Assembly (NCBI RefSeq): GCF_900156575.1
Contig: NZ_FTNY01000002.1
Location: 744,001 to 808,000 of the forward strand
Length of the DNA stretch: 64,000 nt
Origin: Chryseobacterium shigense
GTDB taxonomy: Bacteria; Bacteroidota; Bacteroidia; Flavobacteriales; Weeksellaceae
Reading direction: 5' to 3'
Position 1 is the first letter of the stretch. Each line of letters starts with the position of its first letter. Below the pieces are notes generated by a model. It was not told the origin of the DNA. It saw nothing but the letters and a program-made list of their open reading frames with translations, and searched no databases. This document shows positions 1 to 8,666 of this stretch, piece after piece. Both the position numbers and the translations under genes were made by a program.

Positions 1-1531
1 CCATCACTGCTGCCAGTTCCAGACGGTCTACTTTTTCTCTCTTTTTGGCCGCATGCTGTAAAAGCTCTGCATAAGTATCATCGATAATTTTATGGATCTG
101 ATCAACAGGCATCGAATTGTCGATAGCGGGTTGCTCACTTAAAGATCCCCAAAGAATTGGACTTATTTTGTCTCTCAGAAGATTATAGTTCCAGATCAGT
201 TCATTCGCCTGATCTTTAGTGTCGGTATATTCTTCTTTTAAAATCGTTTCATAGGTTTCTTTCCAGGCTGCCAGTTCTTTTTCTGAAAGTTCATCCAGCA
301 TTTTAATGGCGGCCATGGTCCGGTCCAGGAGGTCAATCGCTGCATCAGGCAGTTTTTTCCCTTTTGCATATCTTTTTGCCAGACGTACGCACTCCGGAAT
401 GGATGTTTTTTCTACTTCAATCCCGTGATGCTTCTTGTAGCCATCGAGAAGAACATCGATCATTTTTACGCAGGTTTGCTCATCCGGCTCATTGACCGTC
501 AAGACTTCAAAACGACGGTTAAATGCCTGTTCGGGCTCAATAATTTTTCTATATTCCTCCTGTGTTGTAGCTCCGATTACGGTAATTTCTCCTCTTGCCA
601 GTTCAGGCTTCAGAAGGTTGGCTACATTTCCAATGCTTCCTTTAGGATCTAAAAGGGTATGGATTTCATCAATGAAAAGAACTGCTTTTTCAATTTTTTT
701 ACATTCATTGATAACTTTTTTAAGACGGTCTTCGATTTCACCTTTGTAAGATGTTCCTGCTAATAATGCACCTGTGTCCAGTTCAAGAAGCGTAGCATTT
801 TTAAGCATTTCGGGTACATTTCCTTTGGTAATTTCAGTTGCAAAACCTTCTACCAAGGCTGTTTTTCCTACACCAGGCTCACCGATAATGATTACATTGG
901 GCTTACTTCTCCGGCAAAGGATTTCAACAAGCATTCTGAGTTCTTTGTCTCTTCCTATAATATTTTCCAGATCTCCTTTTCTGGCCTGCGCCGTTCTGTC
1001 TACACAATAGCTTTTGATGGATGGAAATGATGAATCTGTGAAGTCTGATCCGTTTGAAAAAATTGAGGAAAAATCACCGTCTTCAGATACGGCGAAAGGA
1101 GTATCTTTTCTGTATAAATTAAAAATTTCATGTTCTCTGAGCGGGAGTGATTTCAATTGCTGCAATGAAAAAACAACCTGTGGCTTTACAATAGCCGTAA
1201 GGATACAGATGGGTGTGATCTCATCCAAGCCTAATTTTAAACGGATATCATCTGCCTCCTCAACAAGAGCGTCTACGGCCTCATCCTGACGTACCTCATC
1301 GGGAAGATGCGCTGTCTTTGGGTAATCTTCAATGCGGACATCCGCCCACTCATAAAAGTAGCCGGGATCTTTATCGATGCTTTTCAGGAATTCATTAAGA
1401 CCAATATCTTTATGCATTAAGGCCTGTAAAATATGAGGGCCGCCATATGTTGCATTATAATTTTCCTTCGCTATCGACTGAGCAATATGAAATAGCTGTT
1501 TTACTGTTTCGTTGGTTACTAGTACTCCCAT
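1..1531 (-). CDS. tssH: T6SSiii ATPase TssH (ClpV), 3' end cut off by window edge
   Basis: AAA+ unfoldase that disassembles the contracted TssB/TssC sheath of a type VI secretion system. Translating the minus strand from the ATG at 1529-1531 gives about 510 residues with no stop before the window edge. It begins MGVLVTNETVKQLFHIA, a ClpV-type N-domain. The first AAA+ module has Walker A GEPGVGKTA near residue 215 and Walker B LFIDEIHTL. It then runs into the helical domain (KKREKVDRLELAA). The second AAA+ module lies off the window. The N-domain is unlike that of housekeeping ClpB, and Hcp/TssR neighbours fix the T6SS role. A housekeeping ClpB/ClpC is the less likely alternative. Confidence 0.88.
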   Translation of the reverse strand, partial: MGVLVTNETVKQLFHIAQSIAKENYNATYGGPHILQALMHKDIGLNEFLKSIDKDPGYFYEWADVRIEDYPKTAHLPDEVRQDEAVDALVEEADDIRLKLGLDEITPICILTAIVKPQVVFSLQQLKSLPLREHEIFNLYRKDTPFAVSEDGDFSSIFSNGSDFTDSSFPSIKSYCVDRTAQARKGDLENIIGRDKELRMLVEILCRRSKPNVIIIGEPGVGKTALVEGFATEITKGNVPEMLKNATLLELDTGALLAGTSYKGEIEDRLKKVINECKKIEKAVLFIDEIHTLLDPKGSIGNVANLLKPELARGEITVIGATTQEEYRKIIEPEQAFNRRFEVLTVNEPDEQTCVKMIDVLLDGYKKHHGIEVEKTSIPECVRLAKRYAKGKKLPDAAIDLLDRTMAAIKMLDELSEKELAAWKETYETILKEEYTDTKDQANELIWNYNLLRDKISPILWGSLSEQPAIDNSMPVDQIHKIIDDTYAELLQHAAKKREKVDRLELAAVM

Positions 1532-1617
1532 TTATAATTTTTCTAATATTAATATGTCTGTGTTCTTGATCTTAGTTTCAGATGATTTGGTGTTATCTGT
1601 CAAAAAATACATTTTTA

Positions 1618-1625
1618 CAAATATA
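1618..1625 (-). promoter_or_regulatory. Possible -7 element (TATATTTG) for tssH
   Basis: On the minus strand 1618-1625 reads TATATTTG, matching the Bacteroidota TAnnTTTG -7 consensus about 90 bp upstream of the tssH start. No TTG at the right distance was found, so this is a weak call. The rest of the 382-bp spacer (1532-1913) is AT-rich; apart from the terminator near 1866 I see nothing else in it. Confidence 0.35.
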
Positions 1626-1849
1626 TCTATTTTATACAAAATGTATAGAGGGTTAAAGATAGTTAATTCTTTGATTAGAGAAGTAATAAGTTTTTGGGTA
1701 TGCTTTTATTTTACCTCGGTAATTTTTTGACGAATGCTTCTGAATAGAAAAAAATATGTACAGGATTCCAGATGAATTATTTGGGATTGTATCATTTTCC
1801 AAATCTGTAATTTTTTTCTTCCCCGAAGTTTTTATATTCAATTTCAGGC

Positions 1850-1883
1850 AAAAAAGACCGTCTTTTAAGGGACGATCTTTTTC
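1850..1883 (-). terminator. Intrinsic terminator after hcp
   Basis: AAAAAGACCGTC and GACGATCTTTTT pair with one mismatch around an 8-nt loop. Read on the minus strand, the stem is followed by a T run. It lies 30 bp past the hcp stop and separates hcp from tssH, so hcp is probably a monocistronic transcript. Confidence 0.65.
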
Positions 1884-1913
1884 TATGAATGTTGATGTGT
1901 AATAGTGTCTTAT

Positions 1914-2315
1914 TTAAGATGGCCATGCTCCGCTATACTTGGAATTTCCAAAGTCTATTGTTTCTGCGCTGATTACAAAACTGATCAGCATGCTGTTCTC
2001 GTCAATCGCATCGAAACTCATCTGATGCTCGATTACATAGCCATTTTCCCAGTTTAAAGTGATCAGTGTCCCCTCTTCATGAGATTTGTTAAAAGTAACT
2101 TCGCCAGTTGTAGGCTTGTATTTGCCATTCAGTAAACTTTCCAGAATATCTGATTTTTCGGTCGCTTCAACTGTTATTTTAATCAGTGCATTAGACGGAT
2201 CTGATGCTACACGTCCTGAAACGTCTGTAGATCTGGATACACTGTATTTCAGTTTCAATAATTTCTGTCCTTCTCCGCCATTGAATTTTAAGATTCCTCT
2301 TGAATTTCCTGCCAT
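1914..2315 (-). CDS. tssD: T6SSiii tube protein TssD (Hcp-like)
   Basis: A 133-residue Hcp/TssD-family protein that stacks into the inner tube propelled by T6SS. It starts MAGNSRGILKFNGGEGQKLL and ends with the aromatic/small tail GNSKYSGAWPS, as I recall for Bacteroidota TssD. It has no signal peptide. The ATG at 2313-2315 is preferred to the upstream in-frame TTG, which would add only MTI and has no support. The gene stands alone between a promoter with a tandem upstream box and its own terminator, which fits the very high expression Hcp proteins usually have. Family assignment rests on sequence pattern plus context. Confidence 0.85.
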   Translation of the reverse strand: MAGNSRGILKFNGGEGQKLLKLKYSVSRSTDVSGRVASDPSNALIKITVEATEKSDILESLLNGKYKPTTGEVTFNKSHEEGTLITLNWENGYVIEHQMSFDAIDENSMLISFVISAETIDFGNSKYSGAWPS

Positions 2316-2366
2316 GATCGTCAAATTTAACAGTTATTAATATTTTGTGATGTGGTGATTGTTTAA

Positions 2367-2374
2367 CAAATATA
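2367..2374 (-). promoter_or_regulatory. -7 element (TATATTTG) of the hcp promoter
   Basis: On the minus strand 2367-2374 reads TATATTTG, an exact TAnnTTTG match about 52 bp upstream of the hcp ATG. There is no TTG at 17-23 bp, which suggests activator dependence; a tandem box lies just upstream at 2422-2463. Confidence 0.55.
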
Positions 2375-2421
2375 AAGCGCTTATTTGTATCCTGAAAGCA
2401 TTTGAATATAAATTTCAAAAA

Positions 2422-2463
2422 TTGTAGTAGTTCTACGACTTTTTGTAGTAATTCTACGACTTT
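2422..2463. repeat. Two tandem 21-bp boxes upstream of hcp
   Basis: Two head-to-tail 21-bp units, 2422-2442 and 2443-2463, differ at one base. Each holds GTAG-N5-CTAC followed by GACTTT. A 21-bp period is two helical turns, so a regulator would bind both copies on one face, centred about 70 bp upstream of the hcp -7 element. The remainder of the 558-bp gap between hcp and tssR holds a low-complexity stretch (2758-2810) and the tssR terminator. Confidence 0.7.
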
Positions 2464-2757
2464 GGATTTAAGAATCCCTCTTATAGATCATGAGCAGGCG
2501 TTTTGCTTTTACTGGTCATTACAGAAATAAAAGGGTATTTTACACTTATATGAGAAATAGCGTCTCTTTTTGAGTACGCGAACCATTATTTTTGTTTAAG
2601 AGGTTGAGGGGTGACGGGATGCTGGTGTTTGAGAATTAAGGTGCAGGATTTTTGTTTCGTTATACAGATCACGAAACTGGAGCATCAAAGGATTTGAGTG
2701 TCTGAGTTTATCAATCTAAAATAACCTTACCCTTTGCCTAAAAATCTCATGTCTCAA

Positions 2758-2810
2758 GTCTGTTATCTACGGTCTGTTATCTGATGTCTCTTATCTAATA
2801 TATCTTATCC
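2758..2810. repeat. Degenerate tandem repeat (GTCTGTTATCTAC-like)
   Basis: Three or four imperfect copies of a 14-bp unit occur in a row: GTCTGTTATCTAC, GTCTGTTATCTGAT and GTCTCTTATCTAAT. It is non-coding, lies in the hcp-tssR gap, and has no assigned role. Confidence 0.5.
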
Positions 2811-2823
2811 TCACTTTCTAAAA

Positions 2824-2856
2824 ACAAAAAAGCAGAAGTTAAACTCCTGCTTTTGT
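2824..2856 (-). terminator. Intrinsic terminator of the tssQ/O-P-R operon
   Basis: AAAAGCAG...CTGCTTTT pairs, with an extra AG/CT pair inside the loop and a T-rich tail on the minus strand. It lies just 18 bp past the tssR stop. Confidence 0.65.
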
Positions 2857-2873
2857 ATGATCAAAATTACTGT

Positions 2874-5273
2874 TTAATGCTTGGTGTATTCCGGTGCCTC
2901 CACGGTCTGAGTGGTCGGCATAAAGTATTCATTAAGCCAGTAGAAGGTTTGTCCGTTCTGCTGGATTTTCACTGCCGGATCGTTTCTGTGGGAAAGCATT
3001 CTGTCTGCCAGTTCCTTATAATCCTTGAAATACTTTCTTACTCTTTCATTCAAAACGATTTTAGGTTTTTTCCAGCCTTTCAGCTTGTATTTTGACATCA
3101 GCTCATCTTCGGAATTATCAAAACCTGTACTCATTCCTACAGCATAAGACATTGGTTTCTCATAGAGTTCAGACTTATCCAGGAATTTTAAGGTTGGATT
3201 GTATTTTTTCAGAAGCTTGATGTATTCTTTAATCGCTCTGGATTGACTGAAATCAGCTTTTTCAGCTCCAGTTTTAAGATAGACTTCGGTGTAGAAATTT
3301 TTCAGGTTATCGTATTCTGTTTCAGAGATAAGAATTCCTTTTTCTATACCTGGTTTGAAATCTTTCAATTCTTTGGGAATATAGCCTTTTACCAGGAATG
3401 GATTTCCATAGTTGATCAGCTGTGCTGCAATTCCTGCAGAAACCGGGTTGGTAAGACCTGGGAACAGATATTTATATTTTAAATCTACATCTGTTCTTCC
3501 GGCTCCTACTGAAGAGTGGAAATATTCATTAAGTGATTTGTCAATGGTCTGATTGTCTAAAGTTACCTGCGCAATCAAGCTGTCTACAGATTTTTTCAGG
3601 TACCCCGGCGTTGCAACATCACCTTTTTTAGGAAAAATAACAAATCCCTGGGACATACTCTGTTTTGGATAATCTAACGAAAAGAACCCGGCATCACCTT
3701 CGATAAGGCTGAAGTTATTTTTTGTAAGAACATCACTTTGGTTAATGATTTTCTCTTTTTTAAGTTCTGCAATATTTTTCGCTGTATTGGTCACTACGTT
3801 TTCAGCCATCAATACAAAGTCATTGTAGGTGTCAGATGACCTTGCGCTGGTCTGGAACATGATCAATCTGGCCTGTGCCTGTGTAAGAGAACTGATGACG
3901 CTGTACATATTTCCGCTCTGGTTGGCAGAAGTACCTACCGTGACCACAATATTGGTTTCATCCGGAACATTTGAAAGAAGATTTCCTGCAGCTGACAGGG
4001 CTTCGCCTACAGGCTGATATCCGCTGTTGCTTGCACAGTTCATTTCATTGGTTTTTTCGGTAATGAATGTTGTGATCTTGCTGTAATCAGTACTTAAGTT
4101 CGAAACCAGAACATTTTCTCCGCATGGATTATTTTTATACAAAACAACGCCATATTTTACACCGTTGAAATAAGAAGGTTTTTCAAATCTAAGCTGAAGA
4201 TCCTGAAGAAGAGATTTTACGATCGGCGCATAGGGTGCATTAGGAGCACTTACGTCAAGGGCAAAAACAATGTTGATATTTTTATCTCTTTCTGTGATTT
4301 CTCTGTAACGGTCAAAAATAATTTTTTCCCCCAGAACGTTAAATATATAATTTTTACTGTAATCTAAAATATTGGTAAAATATTTTGTCTTGGAATCCGG
4401 TGCTGGAGCTTCATCTAAGGGAAGGTTGACCGGATAAATATTTTCCAGAGGCGTTCTTTTATGGGTTTCTGTAAGCAAAACTGCAGTTCTGCTCTCTGCA
4501 TCTGCTGCTCCCGGATACCCTTCATGTATTCCTAAAGCTGATTCGGTAACCTTGGTATCATTTTTCAGTTTTACGGCAGAACGTTCACCCCATGCAGAGA
4601 TAACATTGGCATTCACCCATCCGTAAAGATTGGTACTGATGCTGTCTATATCAATGGAGGGCTTTTTACCTACCAAGAACCGCTTATTATTTTCAGCCTG
4701 CTTATAAACATACACCATCTGTCCATTTGGAATTTTAACGTTGGCTGTTTCTATAAGGCTTGGTGAATTGAACACCATAATAGAGTCATTTTTATAGTAT
4801 CTCTCGGCACTTCGAATGACTTCACTGTTATTCGGAACAACAGCGACTCTTACAGGATATCCTGTTTTTTCGCTTTTCAAGGAATTGTTCCATAGAAGAA
4901 GATCGGTTTCAGGAATCCATCCATAGGTTTTAATGGATTTTGATGAAACTTTTTTCATTAAAGCATCGGGAATATATTCCGCTACTTTTACCATTCCATC
5001 TCTATGCTTCAGAACCATTAAAGGTTCCAGAAATTTAACTTCTTTATAAGACTTTTCGTCGCTTTTATCAAGATAAGCTGTATTTCTTGACCTGTCTGAA
5101 ATAACGATCCAGGGAACGGCCTTTTTAGGGTATCCGTTCACTACCGGGGAATTTTCTATCTGTCCGTACTTTGAAGGTTCAGGGGTCCTTTTAGATGGCA
5201 GCTTCACCTGACAGCTCGTTATTAATACTGATAATCCGATATAATATGCTGCTAGAGGAAATTTATTTTTCAT
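2874..5273 (-). CDS. tssR: T6SSiii periplasmic lipoprotein TssR
   Basis: A 799-residue lipoprotein with signal peptide and lipobox ending LITSC (Cys21), so it is anchored in the envelope facing the periplasm. The N-terminal third has SH3-like stretches (KVAEYIPDALM, YGWIPETDLLL). Around residue 333 comes a von Willebrand A-like fold (NIVFALDVSAPNAP). The C-terminal half ends in a conserved WLNEYFMPTTQ region. Bacteroidota T6SSiii clusters encode a large protein, TssR, in place of the TssJLM membrane complex. The call follows from size, lipobox, vWA-like segment and position after the PKD protein. It is last in the operon and has its own terminator. Confidence 0.8.
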   Translation of the reverse strand: MKNKFPLAAYYIGLSVLITSCQVKLPSKRTPEPSKYGQIENSPVVNGYPKKAVPWIVISDRSRNTAYLDKSDEKSYKEVKFLEPLMVLKHRDGMVKVAEYIPDALMKKVSSKSIKTYGWIPETDLLLWNNSLKSEKTGYPVRVAVVPNNSEVIRSAERYYKNDSIMVFNSPSLIETANVKIPNGQMVYVYKQAENNKRFLVGKKPSIDIDSISTNLYGWVNANVISAWGERSAVKLKNDTKVTESALGIHEGYPGAADAESRTAVLLTETHKRTPLENIYPVNLPLDEAPAPDSKTKYFTNILDYSKNYIFNVLGEKIIFDRYREITERDKNINIVFALDVSAPNAPYAPIVKSLLQDLQLRFEKPSYFNGVKYGVVLYKNNPCGENVLVSNLSTDYSKITTFITEKTNEMNCASNSGYQPVGEALSAAGNLLSNVPDETNIVVTVGTSANQSGNMYSVISSLTQAQARLIMFQTSARSSDTYNDFVLMAENVVTNTAKNIAELKKEKIINQSDVLTKNNFSLIEGDAGFFSLDYPKQSMSQGFVIFPKKGDVATPGYLKKSVDSLIAQVTLDNQTIDKSLNEYFHSSVGAGRTDVDLKYKYLFPGLTNPVSAGIAAQLINYGNPFLVKGYIPKELKDFKPGIEKGILISETEYDNLKNFYTEVYLKTGAEKADFSQSRAIKEYIKLLKKYNPTLKFLDKSELYEKPMSYAVGMSTGFDNSEDELMSKYKLKGWKKPKIVLNERVRKYFKDYKELADRMLSHRNDPAVKIQQNGQTFYWLNEYFMPTTQTVEAPEYTKH

Positions 5274-5318
5274 CCTATTTTATTTTTATGATTGGTGGAT
5301 CCGGAAATCCGGATTGTA

Positions 5319-6227
5319 TTATTTGCTTTGGTTGATATCAACTTTCGTTACACAGTTCTGCTTATCATCTAAGTTCACTTTTACACTCTGAATGACAACG
5401 TTTTTATCAAACTGAAGTCCGGCACAGTACATGTAGAAATTATTAGCCTTGCTGTCGCTTACTTTTACCACTGTGTTTTCATTGTTACACAAATAAGTTC
5501 GCAACAGGTAGTTGTAATGCATATTAAAACTGTTTCCATTGGCAATCTGCTGAAGGTGATATTTGAAATCATCATCCACCTTTTTATAAGAATCTTCTAC
5601 CGGTACTTCATCTTGCTCCAGGGAGTTGTAAGCCGGAAGAATTTTGATCATGTGATAAATCGGTTCCTGGTTTTCTTCGGTAAACAAGGTCACCCGGTAA
5701 TCGCCCGGCTTTTTATACGAGTAGATGGTCATTTTCTCTTTGGCATCTGTATTTCCCGTTTCCCCAAACTTCCATGCAAACTGAGTCGCATCTGAAACTG
5801 CACGAAACTGTACATTTTCATTCTGCATAGCCTGAGCAGGAGCTTCTATGATCGTTGCAATCCTGGCGCTATCTTTTGGCTTCACATATCTGGCCGAAAC
5901 CATGACAGGAAAAGTTTTGGTGTACTTGTTATCAATGATCAAACTCACCGAATAATATCCCGGTTTATCATAAAAGTGGATCCCTCTGTTTTGGTCAGAA
6001 GTTTTTCCGTCCCCAAAATTCCATCTTTTGGTTTTTGCAAACTGGGTTTTATCCTCAAATAAAAGGGTATCTCCCACAGATAGTGAGGAAGGATAGACTA
6101 CTCCTACAATATCATCGGCAGAATGAATGACTTTTTTCTGCAGCCACAGCGCGACGAGGGCCGCAATAAGCAGCGTCGCGATAACACCAATAATAATGTT
6201 CTTTTTGTTTTTTTGAAAATAGTTCAT
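5319..6227 (-). CDS. tssP: T6SSiii PKD-domain membrane protein TssP
   Basis: 302 residues: a short cytoplasmic basic N-terminus, one transmembrane helix (about residues 10-30, IIIGVIATLLIAALVALWL), then two PKD-like beta-sandwich domains. The first (about 45-115) contains the hallmark WNFGDGKTSDQ; the second (about 125-195) is degenerate (FAWKFGETGN). A C-terminal domain with several Cys follows. It sits 45 bp upstream of tssR and is co-transcribed. In T6SSiii literature a PKD-bearing TssP belongs to the trans-envelope complex with TssN, Q, O and R; assigning P to this gene rests on the PKD domains and gene order. Confidence 0.65.
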   Translation of the reverse strand: MNYFQKNKKNIIIGVIATLLIAALVALWLQKKVIHSADDIVGVVYPSSLSVGDTLLFEDKTQFAKTKRWNFGDGKTSDQNRGIHFYDKPGYYSVSLIIDNKYTKTFPVMVSARYVKPKDSARIATIIEAPAQAMQNENVQFRAVSDATQFAWKFGETGNTDAKEKMTIYSYKKPGDYRVTLFTEENQEPIYHMIKILPAYNSLEQDEVPVEDSYKKVDDDFKYHLQQIANGNSFNMHYNYLLRTYLCNNENTVVKVSDSKANNFYMYCAGLQFDKNVVIQSVKVNLDDKQNCVTKVDINQSK

Positions 6228-6275
6228 AGTTAAGTGATTGTGATGTGTTTATTCCTTTAATGTTTATTTCTTTGA

Positions 6276-6800
6276 TTACTGAGTTCTTTCCCTCATTGCA
6301 TTGTTTCTCTCATAAAGACGATCCTGTGTATTCTTAAACCCGATCCTGCAGTCTTCTACATCTTTTTCGAATTTTTTCACATCTTCTGTAGTCGTAGAAA
6401 TCACTTTCTTGTCTTCAAAATACATTTTATAGAATTTGGCAATCTGCGGATAGGCATCCTTGCGAATATCCATAACATCGTTACCATGAAAATAGCTCGC
6501 CAGCCCATTAATGCCATTATAGATATTATTTTCCAGGAAAGGTTCCGGAGATTTATCTGTAATCTTGCTGATCATGACATAGGTACTGTCCATTTCAGGC
6601 TGTATAATCTTTTGCTGACGTTCAAATGCGGCTTTCTGCTCAAGGCTCTGAAGTCCTCGCACATCTTCATCTGAAAATGGGGATTCGTAGCCTTTTAAAA
6701 AGATAATTCCAAGGAATATCAACGCTGCGACAAGCATCAGTATTAAATAAAGAAACTGATAATGCCTTTCTTTTTTGGATAGTGTAATGTGTCCCTGCAT
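6276..6800 (-). CDS. T6SSiii inner-membrane protein of the TssO/TssQ type
   Basis: 174 residues: a basic N-terminus, one transmembrane helix (about 15-35, FLYLILMLVAALIFLGIIFL), then a mostly helical periplasmic region rich in charged residues. It belongs to the operon of tssP and tssR, 12 bp after the preceding gene. TssO and TssQ are two small, similarly built single-pass proteins of the T6SSiii membrane complex. From the often cited order N-Q-O-P-R this one would be TssO, but I cannot separate the two families by eye. Confidence 0.6.
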   Translation of the reverse strand: MQGHITLSKKERHYQFLYLILMLVAALIFLGIIFLKGYESPFSDEDVRGLQSLEQKAAFERQQKIIQPEMDSTYVMISKITDKSPEPFLENNIYNGINGLASYFHGNDVMDIRKDAYPQIAKFYKMYFEDKKVISTTTEDVKKFEKDVEDCRIGFKNTQDRLYERNNAMRERTQ

Positions 6801-6812
6801 ATGTTTTCTTTT

Positions 6813-7343
6813 TTATCTTCTTTTACCTGTAAAATTTCTTGTAGGATCTTTTTTAAGCTGATCATTGGCTCTTCCTACTTTTCCCATACATTCTTCAAGA
6901 TCTCTCAAGACGGTCTTTTTGTTGTACTCTACTTTGATAATATCGCCCTTTAAATTTATCATTGGTTCTACCTGCTTCATCAGAACGGCATAATGCTTAA
7001 AGTTATCAACACTGTCTTTACCCATGATATTTTTCACTTCTCTCACCTCATCCATAATTCTGGTTTTGAGGAAAACATCATTCTGCACCTTGTTAATATT
7101 AAGTTGATTCATATGCTCGTAGATATTATCAACCTGCGTTTTCAGGACGTCGCCACGGGCCATCAGATCTCTATATGCATCTGCTTCTCTGGTGATCCCT
7201 TCCCTCTGAATACTGTAGCTTTTGAAAAAGAGGAATAAGCACACAAAAGATACCACCGATAGAACGGCGAAAGATAGGATAAACCTCCAAATGCCTATTC
7301 GGACATCAGATTTGTTTAATTTTTTTTCCCTGTTAGTAGACAT
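6813..7343 (-). CDS. T6SSiii inner-membrane protein of the TssO/TssQ type (first operon gene)
   Basis: 176 residues from the ATG at 7341-7343 (MSTNREKKLNKSDV). An in-frame upstream extension is a Phe/Tyr-rich run over AT-rich DNA and is unlikely to be translated. One transmembrane helix (about 20-40, FILSFAVLSVVSFVCLFLFF) is followed by a long amphipathic helical periplasmic part. It is paralogous in layout to the next gene. Gene order suggests TssQ. A TssN homologue was not seen upstream, where the neighbour is on the other strand, so tssN must lie elsewhere. Confidence 0.6.
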   Translation of the reverse strand: MSTNREKKLNKSDVRIGIWRFILSFAVLSVVSFVCLFLFFKSYSIQREGITREADAYRDLMARGDVLKTQVDNIYEHMNQLNINKVQNDVFLKTRIMDEVREVKNIMGKDSVDNFKHYAVLMKQVEPMINLKGDIIKVEYNKKTVLRDLEECMGKVGRANDQLKKDPTRNFTGKRR

Positions 7344-7523
7344 ATGTTTGCGATTTGTTTGGCCTGTGAAAATATAAAAAAAAAAATTTATGTACAATAC
7401 GTATTTTCCCTAAGGCATTTTGGGGAAAACCCTAATTAACCTAAGTTTAATTTCCACTTTCATAAGTTTTTCATAAATTAGGCCTCTGAATTTTAAATAT
7501 CTTATACCAAATCGATATTAAAA

Positions 7524-8195
7524 GTGAGTAAACTATTATCCAACACCGTGCGGTTTTCTATAGCAGACAGTGACTTTTATTTTAAAAAGATCATGATCAA
7601 AACGCTTATGGAAAATCCTTTCTATATGCTTCTGAATGACTGTAATAACGGGCATGAGCTTGTGAACAGGATTTACAGGAGACAGGAAGACGTGTTTATC
7701 ATAGAACTCTTTATGCCGGTATTAAGCGGTATAGAAGCCATTAAATACATCCGGAAGAATAACGAGGAAACGCCTATTGTCACTTATTCCAACACCTACC
7801 AGGAAGATATGGCTGAGATTCTTTCCAAAATCCCTAATGTGTACTACTGCCAGAAAAAGAGTACCATTATCAAAGATATCATCAAAGGCAGTATTGCTTC
7901 TGAAGGCTTCGACTATGGACAGTATTCTAAAGAATGGGAACAGCAACCGCTTGCCGTACAGAACTACATGGAAAGGCAGAAAAAAGGACAGGAAGAGCTG
8001 TCTCCTACTGAAATTCAGCTGATGAAATTCTGCTATGAAGGCTACAGCAACAAAGAAATTGCAGAAAAATTAAACTTAAGCACACGTACCATTGATACCT
8101 ATATCAACAGACTTACGGAAAAGCTTGGACTGAAGACAAAACTGCATCTCATCCGTTTCTGCGTGGAGAATGGCTACTACAATTCCAGCATGTAG
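7524..8195 (+). CDS. LuxR-family response regulator with Glu in place of the phosphoacceptor Asp
   Basis: 223 residues starting at a GTG. The N-terminal receiver-like domain (about 8-125) keeps the beta1 acidic motif (IADSD) and the conserved Lys (YYCQKKS), but the phosphoacceptor site reads FIIELFMP, with Glu where Asp is expected. The C-terminal GerE-type HTH (about 155-220) is canonical: LSPTEIQLMKFCYEGYSNKEIAEKL. Glu often mimics phospho-Asp, so the protein may be constitutively active. No histidine kinase is adjacent. It is divergent from the T6SS operon (180-bp shared spacer) and is therefore a candidate T6SS regulator; that link is inference. Confidence 0.85.
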   Translation: MSKLLSNTVRFSIADSDFYFKKIMIKTLMENPFYMLLNDCNNGHELVNRIYRRQEDVFIIELFMPVLSGIEAIKYIRKNNEETPIVTYSNTYQEDMAEILSKIPNVYYCQKKSTIIKDIIKGSIASEGFDYGQYSKEWEQQPLAVQNYMERQKKGQEELSPTEIQLMKFCYEGYSNKEIAEKLNLSTRTIDTYINRLTEKLGLKTKLHLIRFCVENGYYNSSM

Positions 8196-8271
8196 GGAGA
8201 TTTAATGTAATATTAATATAGACTCAACATGAAAACTCCAACTCTTTAAACAAAAATATTTTGCCACTAAT

Positions 8272-8303
8272 TTGCTAGTATTCAATTTTTTTAACTAAAT
8301 TTG
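8272..8303 (+). promoter_or_regulatory. Bacteroidota-type promoter of the HU gene
   Basis: TTG (8272-8274), 21-bp spacer, TAAATTTG (8296-8303): a close match to the TTG/TAnnTTTG consensus of Bacteroidota SigA. Transcription would start near 8310, giving a short leader before the ATG at 8334. Confidence 0.75.
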
Positions 8304-8333
8304 CACACCTAAAATTTAAAATTAAAAAAGGAA

Positions 8334-8624
8334 ATGACAAAGGCAGAATTGGTAAACACCATCTCAAATAAGTTGGGAACAGAAAAGAATGAAACACAGA
8401 AAGTTGTAGAAGCTTTTATGCAGGAGATCAGGACTTCTATGTATAATGGGGATAACGTTTATCTGAGAGGTTTTGGATCTTTTATCATTAAAACAAGAGC
8501 TGCTAAAACAGGAAGAAATATTTCTAAGAACACTGCAATTGAGATTCCTGCTCATAACATTCCTGCTTTCAAACCTTCAAAATCTTTTGTTGAGAAAGTA
8601 AAAACTAAAGTCGCAGTAAAATAA
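8334..8624 (+). CDS. HU/IHF-family DNA-binding protein
   Basis: 96-residue histone-like protein that bends DNA as a dimer. The N-terminal helices read MTKAELVNTISNKL and the beta-arm contains the signature GFGSFIIKTRAAKTGRN, with a Pro tip (EIPAHNIPAFKPSKSF). Length is typical for HU. Preceded by a near-consensus promoter and followed at 42 bp by a tiny ribosomal-type gene, probably on the same transcript. Confidence 0.95.
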   Translation: MTKAELVNTISNKLGTEKNETQKVVEAFMQEIRTSMYNGDNVYLRGFGSFIIKTRAAKTGRNISKNTAIEIPAHNIPAFKPSKSFVEKVKTKVAVK

Positions 8625-8666
8625 AACATTAACTGAATATTAACTAGTTACTAAAAAATTAAAATT

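Noticed and set aside
1-1531. Plus-strand frames at 425-1289 as genes
   Set aside because: They are antisense shadows of tssH, whose minus-strand translation is a complete AAA+ sequence.
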